Source of the DNA: JAOTYV01 sp041557595
Lineage (GTDB): Bacteria; Pseudomonadota; Alphaproteobacteria; UBA8366
Assembly: GCA_041557595.1 (NCBI GenBank)
Contig: JBFFGE010000146.1
Coordinates: 1-12,426 of the forward strand
DNA: 12,426 nt
Direction: 5' to 3'
In this document: positions 1 to 7,100 of the stretch, in pieces
Layout: every line of letters begins with the position of its first letter
Numbering within the stretch: the stretch's first letter is position 1
The notes under the pieces: model-generated
Told to the model about the DNA's origin: nothing
The model's input: the letters and a program-made list of their open reading frames with translations, nothing else
The model's database searches: none
Program-made: the position numbers and the translations under genes

Positions 1-1311
1 ACTCCCGATCATCTCGATGAGGTCCCGGCTGTTTTTTTCGCCGGTAATCGGGGCGATCAAATCGTACGCCTTGGCCTCCACTTCCGCGGTCGTCATCGGA
101 TTGTCGGGCGTGCCGCGCACCGCGCTCTGGGATTCGCTCAGGCGGGTGCCATCCCGAAGCGCAACCTCGACGGCCGCCGTGCGGCGTTCCCGGTCCGGCG
201 CCCCGACCAAATCGATACGCTGACGCAATGCGGCTACGGCGGGATCGGTCATCCGCGCCTCGTCATGTGACGAGGCGAATGTCACGGTGCCATCGAGCAG
301 CATGATCGCGACCATATGCTGGATGCAGATATCCGGCATATGCCGGTCGTCGACCACGTGATGTTCCTGATCCGACAGGTGCAGGGTTACGCTTTCGACC
401 TCGTCCGCGTCGATCTTCCGCTTCGCCAACATCGCCTCGAGACAGTCGAGCGGCGCCTGGATCGGCGAGCCGACGGACCATTTCTTGATGTTGGTCAGCG
501 TGATTTCGAAACGTGCGCCAAGACCGTCGGTCAGCGCCTCCGGCTTTGCCTTGTCCGCATAGGTAAAGAAGAAATTACGGGGTCCGATGAAGACATCGTC
601 GACGCCGGTGAATCCGGCCTGCACCATGGTCGCGGCCGTCACGCCATTGCGGCCCGCCATGCCTCCAAAATCGAAGGCTTTTTCGATATGGTCCAGATCG
701 CGCTGCCAGCAATTAACCCCCGACGCCTGCTGCGCCGTATAGGAAATAAGCCAGCGGACCTGAGCGGCGTTCAGGCCGGCCAAAGCGCCCGCCGCGGCGG
801 CGGCGCCAAAGGTCGGCGCGAAGGTATGGGTGCTGTGTCCCGCGGCATAGAACGGGTGGACGTCGAGGGCAAAATTGATCCGCGCGCCGATGTCATATCC
901 AAGCACGACCGCGCGTAACAGCGCCGCGCCGGAGGACGCCTCGCGCTCGGCCATCGCCAGCGCGGCCGGCACGACGCCACAGCCGAGGTGGCTGCGCGAT
1001 TCCTTGTGCGAATCGTCCGTTTCATCCGCGTGGGCAAGCATGCCGTTCGCCAGCGCGGCGTTGATCGCCGAGGTCACGATGCCGCTGCCCGCGACCACGG
1101 CTTCCTCGACGCCCCCCTGCAAGCTGATATAACGCAGCGTCATTTCGCCCGGACGCAGCCGGGATCCCGAAATCATCGCCGCGATGGTATCGAGCAAATG
1201 ATGCTTGCCCTTCGCGGCGACCGCATCGGGTAGAGGCTGCCCCGCCGCGCCCGCGATATAGGCGCTCAGGTCGCGCATTACTGGGCTGATCTCCGTTTCC
1301 ACTGTGCTCAT
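1..1311 (-). CDS. MmgE/PrpD family protein, C-terminus cut by window edge
   Basis: An open frame of 437 codons runs from an ATG at 1311 to base 1 with no stop, so the last part of a protein of about 450-470 residues is missing. The family is the 2-methylcitrate dehydratase/cis-aconitate decarboxylase fold. Visible family signatures are LANGMLAHADETDDSH (residues 87-102), GHSTHTFAPTFGAAAAAG (158-175), KAFDFGGMAGRNGV (211-224) and KKWSVGSPIQAPLD (276-289). A GGAGG ribosome site at 1320-1324 lies 8 nt before the ATG and fixes the start. The protein should be a cytoplasmic (de)hydratase or decarboxylase of a small carboxylic acid. The substrate cannot be read from sequence: no prpB/prpC-type neighbour is visible and the downstream genes lie outside the window. 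The family call is firm; the reaction is open. Confidence 0.93.
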   Translation of the reverse strand, partial: MSTVETEISPVMRDLSAYIAGAAGQPLPDAVAAKGKHHLLDTIAAMISGSRLRPGEMTLRYISLQGGVEEAVVAGSGIVTSAINAALANGMLAHADETDDSHKESRSHLGCGVVPAALAMAEREASSGAALLRAVVLGYDIGARINFALDVHPFYAAGHSTHTFAPTFGAAAAAGALAGLNAAQVRWLISYTAQQASGVNCWQRDLDHIEKAFDFGGMAGRNGVTAATMVQAGFTGVDDVFIGPRNFFFTYADKAKPEALTDGLGARFEITLTNIKKWSVGSPIQAPLDCLEAMLAKRKIDADEVESVTLHLSDQEHHVVDDRHMPDICIQHMVAIMLLDGTVTFASSHDEARMTDPAVAALRQRIDLVGAPDRERRTAAVEVALRDGTRLSESQSAVRGTPDNPMTTAEVEAKAYDLIAPITGEKNSRDLIEMIGS

Positions 1312-1572
1312 CCGCTTTTCCTCCGATCGACCCTGTAGGATCATCGATTCATAAGGTTTTTCCATGGGCAGGTGGAGCCATCGCCAGAGATGCGGTTATT
1401 ATGGGATAGGAACGCCTGCTTTCGGCGATATGATGGCATGGGGCCATTCCGGCCCGCAATCCTGCGCCGCGTCGCTCCACGGCTCGACCCGTCCGACCAG
1501 AATGGGCGGCCGACGATGGTGCGGATATGCGCGGATTTACCGTAACGAGCGATGCGTCGATGGAGAATGGTG
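1312..1572. promoter_or_regulatory. divergent intergenic region, MmgE/PrpD and CapA-like genes
   Basis: These 261 bases separate two divergent genes, so promoters for both should lie here. The base composition matches the genes. I see no convincing -35/-10 pair and no strong dyad beyond a short GGGCC/GGCCC hairpin near 1440-1460. Small open frames exist on both strands but none has a ribosome site or a recognisable product. Confidence 0.4.
1562..1566 (+). promoter_or_regulatory. ribosome binding site deciding the CapA-like start
   Basis: GGAGA lies 6 nt before the ATG at 1573. It overlaps the region that would be coding if translation began at the ATG at 1552, which has no comparable site ahead of it. 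Confidence 0.55.
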
Positions 1573-2604
1573 ATGCAGCACAAAATGATACTGACCGGGG
1601 ATATCAACCTGATGGGTGTCGCCGATCCGACGATCCCCTTCGCACAAATCGGCGACGTGATCCGTGCCGCCGATGTGGTATTCGCCAATCTCGAGTGCTG
1701 CTTCTATGAACCGGCAACGGATCGGTCGATCGAAGAGGAAGGTTTCTACGCGTCGCTCAAATCCGCCGAAGCCCTGACCCTCGCCGGCGTGCACGCGGTG
1801 GGCAACGCGAACAACGTCAACATCGGCGGCCCGGCAATCCGGTCTTCGGTCGGCCGTCTGGACGAATTGGGCGTCGCGCATACCGGTGCGGGGATCAACC
1901 GGGAAGACGCCCTGCGACCGGTCATCCTGGAGCGCAACGGCATCCGCTACGGTTTCATGCAGCGCTCGTCGGTCTATTGGACCCATGGTCACGAAGCGAC
2001 AGACGATTTTCCGGGTATCGCGACGGTCCGGGCTCACACGGCATACCGGCCGCAAATCGATCAGCTCAAAACCTTGACCCGCCCCGGCATGCCGCCGGAG
2101 ATCCTGACCTGGGCCGATACGGAGTCGTTAGCCGCGTTCCGGGACGACGTCGCGTCCCTGCGTCAGCGGGCCGACATCGTGATTGCAAGCAACCATTGGG
2201 GTCTCGACGAAGAGGTCCTCGATTATCAGCGGGAGATCGCGCGCGCCGCAATCGACGCCGGCGCCGATTTGGTTCTGGGCCACGGACCGCACTTCCCGCT
2301 CGGCATCGAAATCTACAAGGACAAGCCGGTATTCTACGGTGTCGGCAGTTTCTCCTTCGAAACCGGCCACCGGGCCCGCAAACACCCCGATTGGCTCGGC
2401 CTGATGCTGCATGTTTCCGTCGATGACGGTGCGATACGAGAAGTCGCTTTCTCCCTGGTGCGCCACAATGCCAAGAACGAAACCATCCCGCGCGCCCTCG
2501 CGGACGAGAAAGCCGATCTGAAGGACATTCTCGACAAATCCGCGCGCTTTGGCACCGAAATTGCCATCGAAGGTGACCGTGCCGTCGTTTGGCGAAACGC
2601 GTAG
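1573..2604 (+). CDS. CapA family metallophosphatase-like protein
   Basis: This 343-residue protein resembles the CapA/PgsA (poly-gamma-glutamate capsule) branch of calcineurin-like phosphoesterases. Motifs in order are TGDINLMG (residues 8-15), FANLECCF (37-44), NANNVNIGG (78-86), ASNHWGLDEE (205-214), GADLVLGHGPH (230-240) and a KPVFYGVGSF segment (251-260). The usual NNH triplet is NNV here (80-82), which may mark a subfamily rather than a dead enzyme, as Asp10, Asn39, Glu41, His208, His237 and His240 remain. The ATG at 1573 is preferred because GGAGA at 1562-1566 sits 6 nt ahead; in-frame ATGs at 1552 and 1567 are alternatives. There is no signal peptide, unlike many CapA proteins, so it may be cytoplasmic. 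No capsule or polyglutamate genes are adjacent, so a role in capsule synthesis is not supported. Confidence 0.88.
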   Translation: MQHKMILTGDINLMGVADPTIPFAQIGDVIRAADVVFANLECCFYEPATDRSIEEEGFYASLKSAEALTLAGVHAVGNANNVNIGGPAIRSSVGRLDELGVAHTGAGINREDALRPVILERNGIRYGFMQRSSVYWTHGHEATDDFPGIATVRAHTAYRPQIDQLKTLTRPGMPPEILTWADTESLAAFRDDVASLRQRADIVIASNHWGLDEEVLDYQREIARAAIDAGADLVLGHGPHFPLGIEIYKDKPVFYGVGSFSFETGHRARKHPDWLGLMLHVSVDDGAIREVAFSLVRHNAKNETIPRALADEKADLKDILDKSARFGTEIAIEGDRAVVWRNA

Positions 2605-2633
2605 CGCCGGAGACAGTTTCCTGCCCCGGCGCT
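2603..2633. terminator. hairpin between convergent genes, possible bidirectional terminator
   Basis: The arms AGCGCCGG (2603-2610) and CCGGCGCT (2626-2633) are perfectly complementary around a 15-nt loop. The hairpin begins inside the CapA-like stop codon and lies about 30 nt past the end of the convergent regulator gene. No clear U-tract follows on the plus strand. On the minus strand the T-rich stretch (about 2649-2661) precedes the hairpin instead of following it. It is a structural candidate rather than a textbook intrinsic terminator. Confidence 0.35.
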
Positions 2634-2664
2634 TCGGGAGTCGTCGAAAAATTAAATTTTGGAA

Positions 2665-3273
2665 TTAATAATGCAGGGTATGCTCGGCAGCGTTGCTGAT
2701 GCGCGACATCTTGGATTTGCAGGATGAGCAAATCCGGTTGGCCTTTCGGTCCGCAGTCTCGAACGGCTGCGTGCAGGTCATGCAGGGAATGGTCTCGCCG
2801 CGCGATTGCCGCGCCGAGGTCGACTGGCAATGCGCGTGATCGTGATCCGCCGCGTCATCGGTGTGCCGCTTCGAAGGCTCGAAGGTTGTCGGCATGACCT
2901 TTTCGCCGATCATCACCAGTTCGAGACAATGCAGCAGCGCCTTGAAGGAGACCTGTTTGCGCAGCAGCGCGCCAGCGTCGTAATCTTCGCAAATCATGAC
3001 CCAGTCTTCGTCGCGCTGATCGCTGAAGGCGACGATGGTCACGCCCGGCAAGTTATCGCGCAGGAAATGAAGCTGATCCGCCGCCGCGTCGACATTGCTG
3101 ACCAAATCGACCAGTACCATGACCGGCGTATCGGCCATCGAAACGCTGCTATCGAATTCACGATGATCCGACACGCCGCCGACGACCTGATAGCCGTTTT
3201 CCGACAGAAGCGTCTTCAATCCCTCGCGAAAGAACTGATCTTGGCTGATAATACCTACCGAAACACCATTCAT
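2665..3273 (-). CDS. atypical receiver-like regulator with C-terminal Cys4 zinc motif
   Basis: The product has 202 residues (203 from the GTG at 3276; numbering here follows the GTG). Residues 5-130 look like a NarL-type receiver domain: VGIISQDQFFREGL at 7-20 aligns with the usual acidic-pocket segment, Asp57 sits at the phospho-acceptor position, Ser85 at the conserved Ser/Thr position and RK at 106-107 near the switch lysine. The paired acidic residues of the pocket are replaced by Ser11-Gln12, so Mg-dependent phosphorylation is doubtful. No LuxR helix-turn-helix follows. Instead there is a His/Asp-rich linker (138-150) and a Cys4 motif (CMTC 165-168, CSSC 183-186, with FETADRKANRIC between) resembling the NRxCxxC zinc motif of small alphaproteobacterial proteins. 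AGGGG at 3283-3287 serves either start. It probably regulates by protein or nucleic-acid binding; targets are unknown. Confidence 0.8.
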   Translation of the reverse strand: MNGVSVGIISQDQFFREGLKTLLSENGYQVVGGVSDHREFDSSVSMADTPVMVLVDLVSNVDAAADQLHFLRDNLPGVTIVAFSDQRDEDWVMICEDYDAGALLRKQVSFKALLHCLELVMIGEKVMPTTFEPSKRHTDDAADHDHAHCQSTSARQSRGETIPCMTCTQPFETADRKANRICSSCKSKMSRISNAAEHTLHY

Positions 3274-3307
3274 CACGACACACCCCTAACTCGTTGGTTC
3301 TTTAGAA

Positions 3308-3340
3308 CAACTGACGTTGATTAATTATTTTGTTCAGTTG
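3308..3340. promoter_or_regulatory. possible operator upstream of the receiver/zinc regulator
   Basis: CAACTGA (3308-3314) and TCAGTTG (3334-3340) form a 7-bp inverted repeat whose half-site centres are 26 bp apart. It lies about 35-67 bp upstream of the regulator start, where a promoter would be. A dimeric regulator, possibly autoregulatory, is one reading; coincidence is another. Confidence 0.3.
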
Positions 3341-3431
3341 CCTAACCTGTAATCGACAAATGCTACTTTAGCGCAGCACCCATCAGACTAGGATTCGAAT
3401 TTAGGGGTAATTAGAGCAAATTTTCGTCTAA

Positions 3432-3474
3432 TTCTTTTGAGCGAGCGAAATAGCCCCGCAATACTCCAAAAGAA
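3432..3474. repeat. imperfect 10-bp inverted repeat around a GC-rich core
   Basis: TTCTTTTGAG (3432-3441) pairs with CTCCAAAAGAA (3464-3474) with one bulged C. The 22-base interior is GC-rich within otherwise AT-rich DNA. Transcribed from either strand it could fold as a stem-loop. It has no U-tract and no recognised family. Confidence 0.35.
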
Positions 3475-3555
3475 CTAGATAAAACTGATTAAAATCATAG
3501 TTAATACTTCAAACTTACTGAAATATATCAATAAAATTTAAAATAATCATTGGTC

Positions 3556-3577
3556 GAGTCTCTAATAATTGAGACTC
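3556..3577. repeat. 7-bp perfect inverted repeat, 8-base loop
   Basis: GAGTCTC (3556-3562) and GAGACTC (3571-3577) flank TAATAATT. It lies about 125 bp past the amidase stop on the minus strand. It could be a weak terminator or protein site, but no T-run follows in either direction. Confidence 0.35.
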
Positions 3578-3702
3578 TATGTGTCGATTATCAGGTTCAT
3601 AAAGAACCACCGGCGCATCCGACCCGGCACTGCGAAACAGTATCGAGGCATCGGCGCATTTCGGACACTACGCTGGCACATCCCCGAAAGATATAACGCC
3701 CG

Positions 3703-4521
3703 TCACACCGGACGGATGTAGTCGCCATGCACCCAGCCTGTCAATTTCGGCAGCCCGGCATCATCCAGCACATCCACATAGCGCCACCTGCCGTCTTCCG
3801 AAACGATATATAGCAGGCTTCCTCGTTCGAGCGGCGACGCCGGTAGTTTCGCGCATTGGAGCCCCGGCCCTTCCCTGATGTTAAGCGCCGCGATCGTCTC
3901 GGATCGGCCCAGCGTCTCATCGCGGCGGCCCATCACCCTTGCGCGGAATTGGTCCATGGGAAATGCCGGCCCGGGATCCAATTTTCGGCTGGGCGCTATG
4001 TCGTCATGGCCGATGACATCGAGAAGGCCGTATTGATCGACCAAGAGTCGCGACACATCGATTGCCGCCTGGATTTGCGGCTGGGTGTACCGGTGCCATC
4101 CGCGCTCCCGGCCTTCGTTCTTGTGCGCGGCGACGAGAACGTCGTTCGGTCCGTATCGGCGCCCGAACCAGGCCACCCATGATTCGCCCATTCGATCCAA
4201 CGCACCGGCGTTGTCGAGCTCGATCCCGATCGAATAGGCGTTCATCCCCTCCAACCCATTCCACCGGCTGCGCCCGGCATGCCAGGCAACATCGTCAAAC
4301 GCCACAAGTTGCGTTACCGCGCCGTCACGGGCGATTACGAGATGCGCCGACGCTTTGGCCTTTGGATCGACCAGGCTGTCGATTGCGCCTTGTGCGCTCG
4401 AGCCGGCCGTATAGTGGACGACGAGATATCGGGCTTCGACTTTGCCCCCGATGTTGGGACTTCGCATGAAGCGAATGGCCGTGCCGTCGTCTTGATGCAG
4501 CCGATGCCGAAGAATTTTCAT
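3703..4521 (-). CDS. N-acetylmuramoyl-L-alanine amidase (Amidase_2) with C-terminal SH3 domain
   Basis: This 272-residue protein should cut the bond between MurNAc and the stem peptide. The amidase domain (about 28-200) shows YLVVHYTAG with zinc ligand His36, SAHLVIARDG around His60, WHAG at 80-83, an AYSIGIELDN strand (95-104) and GHDDIAPSRKLDPGPAFP (171-188), supplying His172 and Asp182 as the remaining likely ligands plus Lys180. Residues 209-271 form a bacterial SH3 domain ending in GWVHGDYIRP, probably for wall binding. GGGAGGA at 4531-4537, 9 nt upstream, fixes the start. No signal peptide is visible, so export would need another route or the enzyme acts on cytoplasmic muropeptides. It lies 86 nt downstream of the ATP-grasp gene on the same strand and may be its operon partner. 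Confidence 0.92.
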   Translation of the reverse strand: MKILRHRLHQDDGTAIRFMRSPNIGGKVEARYLVVHYTAGSSAQGAIDSLVDPKAKASAHLVIARDGAVTQLVAFDDVAWHAGRSRWNGLEGMNAYSIGIELDNAGALDRMGESWVAWFGRRYGPNDVLVAAHKNEGRERGWHRYTQPQIQAAIDVSRLLVDQYGLLDVIGHDDIAPSRKLDPGPAFPMDQFRARVMGRRDETLGRSETIAALNIREGPGLQCAKLPASPLERGSLLYIVSEDGRWRYVDVLDDAGLPKLTGWVHGDYIRPV

Positions 4522-4607
4522 CGCAACCCATCCTCCCGATAGTCCGAAACTTCCGAGGAATACGCCACCTGCCTAACCAAGCCCGCCGTCCCTAACACGG
4601 CGATCGG

Positions 4608-5564
4608 TCAAACGATAGGACGATCGGCGCGAAATCGCTCGCGTGCGAAAGCGACCCGCGCTGCATCGCCATCATGGGTCCCGGCATGGGCTTCGATAAT
4701 GTCGTAGCGGGGTTTGAGGCCGGCCTGGTTGGCGATCTGAATGGCCAAACCGGGCCGCGCGTTGAGTTCCAGGATCAACGGGCCTTTCTCCCGGTCGAGG
4801 ACGATGTCGATACCCTGATAGCAAAGATTGGTGAGCTGTTGCGACCGGGCAGCCAGCATCAGCATTTCCTCCCAATAGGGGATTTGTAGTCCGGAGACCG
4901 GATTCCCGGTATCCGGATGTTCCGTTACCACCCGGTCGTTGCAAACGGCCGAAAGGGTCACGCCGGTCGCGATATCGATGCCCGCCCCTACCGCCCCCTG
5001 GTGCAAATTGGCGCGGCCGCCAGACTGGCGGGTGGGAAGCCGTACCATCGCCATCGCGGGTACGCCGAAATAGACGATGATCCGCACGTCCGGCACGCCT
5101 TGATACGCGATCTTCTCGAACAACGGATCGAATTGGACGCGGTATTCGATAAGTGTCTTGTCCGGCTGGCCGCCAAGACTGTAGATGCCGGCAAGGATCA
5201 TGTGGACGTGATAGCCGATTTCGTCGAGCGTCATGAGTTCGCCCGATACCAGCCGGAATCGATCGCCGGAATGGCTTGCAACGACCAGAATACCGTCGCC
5301 GCCGCTGCCCTGCGCCGGCTTGATGACAAAATCGTCCAGCCCTTCCAAAATTTGCGGCAACCGCTTGATCTCATGGTTGCTGCGGATCACGCCGTATAGC
5401 TCGGGCACGGCCAGCCCTGCCTCCGCGGCGATCTGCTTGGTCAGGAGCTTGTCGTCGACCGCCGGATAGTCCTTCCGGGCGTTGTTCGGCAGAATGTATC
5501 GGGCGTTGCGCGCATTGATACCCAGAATGCCTTTCCGCCGGAGTTCTCGCAGCGTTTTCAGCAT
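4608..5564 (-). CDS. RimK-like ATP-grasp ligase (alpha-L-glutamate ligase-like)
   Basis: This 318-residue protein belongs to the RimK-related ATP-grasp family found next to a transglutaminase-like membrane protein and a retropepsin-like peptidase. Features include an N-terminal GILGINARNARYILPNN segment, VDDKLLTKQIAAEAGLAVPEL (from residue 36), the ATP-binding strand FVIKPAQGSGGDG (79-91, Lys82), PDVRIIVYFGVPAMAM (158-173), GGRANLHQGAVGAGID (182-197) and the metal site LELNARPGLAIQ (265-276, Glu266 and Asn268). It should use ATP to form an amide bond between a carboxylate and an amine; substrates are unknown. The ATG at 5564 overlaps the upstream stop by one base (TGATG), implying translational coupling. 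A TTG at 5600 would extend it by 12 residues but is less likely. A weak hairpin past the stop, GCCGT/ACGGC, has no U-tract. Confidence 0.92.
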   Translation of the reverse strand: MLKTLRELRRKGILGINARNARYILPNNARKDYPAVDDKLLTKQIAAEAGLAVPELYGVIRSNHEIKRLPQILEGLDDFVIKPAQGSGGDGILVVASHSGDRFRLVSGELMTLDEIGYHVHMILAGIYSLGGQPDKTLIEYRVQFDPLFEKIAYQGVPDVRIIVYFGVPAMAMVRLPTRQSGGRANLHQGAVGAGIDIATGVTLSAVCNDRVVTEHPDTGNPVSGLQIPYWEEMLMLAARSQQLTNLCYQGIDIVLDREKGPLILELNARPGLAIQIANQAGLKPRYDIIEAHAGTHDGDAARVAFARERFRADRPIV

Positions 5565-7096
5565 CAGCCTGCCGTTTTCGCCAAATCGCGGAAGCGCCAA
5601 ATTTCGCTCAAGCGGTACCCCGAATAGCGTCCCAGCAACACGATGAGAGCCAGCAACACCAAGAGAATTTCGGGATAGAAGAAAAACAGATGCTCCAGGT
5701 ATTCCACCGACATGGCAAAATAGCAGACCGTGGCGACGGCCAGGCTCCCCAAGCCTTGCTTGAAGGCCGCGGCCGGACCGTTCTCATCCCAAATGATCGA
5801 CATGCGTTCAATCGTCATTGCGATGATGACCAATGGAAAGAGTGCCACGGATAGACCGCGGTCGATGCCGAGCTTGTTGGTCAGGAGGCTGAGCAACGCC
5901 ATCAGCAAAATGACCGAAATCAGCACACAGGCCAGCCGGGGCACGATCAGGAGTTTCAGGTATTCGAGGTAGACCCGCACGAGCAAACCGGCGCCGACGA
6001 TGATGACGAACAGCACGATGCCCCAAATCAAGGTCGTTTCGCGAAATGCCAACGCGATCAGCACCGGCATGAACGTGCCGAATGTGATGATCCCGATCAC
6101 GTTGCGCAGCACCACAAGAACCAGGACGCCGAGCGGGACCATCAAGATCAGCCGATAGACTTGCTGGGTATCGAGCGGCAATGTCAGCAATGAAAAATCA
6201 AGGACCCTGCGCTCCGCGAAATTCGCGGGAACCAACGCGGACCATTCGGTCGTTTCGGCTGCACGCGCGACCGTTGTCGCCACCGAGACATCGCCGGACA
6301 TGCTGGATTGGGCGAAAGCCGCGCCGCCGCGCCACCAGGGAAAATAGTTTTCGGGAATGCCGGGAGCATCCGAATTGAGCGAAAACGGCTGCCACGCGCC
6401 CTCGATATTGACCTCGATCCAATGGACGAAATTGACGTTCCGCCCCTGCGGTACGAGACGGACGCCACTGACAACGCGCGCCGGATGGCCGGCAAGGTGC
6501 ATGACCTCGACCGCTGCCCGTGCGATCTCCAATGGATCGCTGAGCTTCGCCAGGAGCGTGTCGACGCTGTCGTCGTTGCCGGCATGACGAAACCGTTCGA
6601 GGATGGCAAGCGTCAGGGTCGTCACATCCGCGGATTTCGCCTTTGCGGTCTCGACGAGCGCCTGCGCCGCCAGACGCCGCGCACCCGCCAAGGATGTTTC
6701 CGGCTTTTCCACCGTCTCTTGATTTGGGCTAAAATCGCGGCCGCGCGGTACTTTGTGCACGGTGAAACGCGCGTACAAGGTTTGATCGCCATGGGCGTCG
6801 CGTGTCGCAAAGACCGTGCGGCGATTGACCCCGTCGAGCTGCGTCGACAGGCCATAATCGCGGGCAACGAAGACCTGGTCGATCACGGCATATTGACCGG
6901 AGTCGACAGGGATCGGCAAGGTTACCTTGATCGGACCCATCTGGCCGCGGAACGAAATCCGGCTCTCGATCTGCCAAGTCTGCGTCGATTCGTTCGGCGT
7001 GAGCGGCAGGCCCAGTCCCGCCCATTTGTACATGAATACGGCAATGCCAATTGTCGCCAGCACTGCCGCCAGGATGTATGCGTGGGTATTTTTCAT
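5564..7096 (-). CDS. inactive transglutaminase-like domain fused to seven membrane helices
   Basis: This 510-residue inner-membrane protein has an N-terminal anchor (about 8-25), a soluble part (about 40-310) presumably periplasmic, and seven hydrophobic helices near 313-330, 335-351, 355-375, 385-404, 413-430, 447-463 and 472-489. The soluble part carries a transglutaminase-like core (about 185-245): LEIARAAVEVMHLAGHPARVV (from 189) aligns with the segment that normally holds the catalytic Cys, and FVHWIEVNIEGAWQPFS (223-239) keeps the His but not the Asp. The only cysteines in the protein are 390 and 458, both in predicted helices, so it is not a cysteine transglutaminase. That matches the known inactive transglutaminase/7TM family. 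Four bases separate it from the peptidase gene and one base overlaps the ligase gene. It probably binds a peptide and anchors the system. Confidence 0.92.
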   Translation of the reverse strand: MKNTHAYILAAVLATIGIAVFMYKWAGLGLPLTPNESTQTWQIESRISFRGQMGPIKVTLPIPVDSGQYAVIDQVFVARDYGLSTQLDGVNRRTVFATRDAHGDQTLYARFTVHKVPRGRDFSPNQETVEKPETSLAGARRLAAQALVETAKAKSADVTTLTLAILERFRHAGNDDSVDTLLAKLSDPLEIARAAVEVMHLAGHPARVVSGVRLVPQGRNVNFVHWIEVNIEGAWQPFSLNSDAPGIPENYFPWWRGGAAFAQSSMSGDVSVATTVARAAETTEWSALVPANFAERRVLDFSLLTLPLDTQQVYRLILMVPLGVLVLVVLRNVIGIITFGTFMPVLIALAFRETTLIWGIVLFVIIVGAGLLVRVYLEYLKLLIVPRLACVLISVILLMALLSLLTNKLGIDRGLSVALFPLVIIAMTIERMSIIWDENGPAAAFKQGLGSLAVATVCYFAMSVEYLEHLFFFYPEILLVLLALIVLLGRYSGYRLSEIWRFRDLAKTAG

Positions 7097-7100
7097 GCCG

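Larger units (their letters stand above)
3274..3702. other. AT-rich intergenic region with multiple short dyads
   Basis: No gene is visible in these 429 bases. By hand count 3291-3600 is about 34% GC, far below the flanking genes. It must hold the promoter of the receiver/zinc regulator and the 3' end of the amidase transcript. Perfect inverted repeats are: GTTCT/AGAAC (3297-3301, 3304-3308); CAACTGA/TCAGTTG (3308-3314, 3334-3340); AATTAGA/TCTAATT (3409-3415, 3427-3433); TTCTTTTG/CAAAAGAA (3432-3439, 3467-3474, enclosing a GC-rich core); GAGTCTC/GAGACTC (3556-3562, 3571-3577); GGTTC/GAACC (3594-3598, 3604-3608). CGGCGCAT occurs twice, 41 bp apart (3611, 3652). Some short dyads are expected by chance in AT-rich DNA. 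Confidence 0.6.

Noticed and set aside
316..918. 200-codon open frame on the plus strand opposite the MmgE/PrpD gene
   Set aside because: Shadow frame; the minus strand carries the family motifs throughout.
3489..3504. TTAA-N8-TTAA resembling a CtrA site
   Set aside because: The spacer is 8 bases rather than the canonical 7, and such a match is easy to find in AT-rich DNA.
3339..4578. The 9-mer TGCCTAACC occurs upstream of both the regulator (3339-3347) and the amidase (4570-4578) on the same strand
   Set aside because: Repeated 9-mers are common by chance in 12 kb and the flanks do not match.
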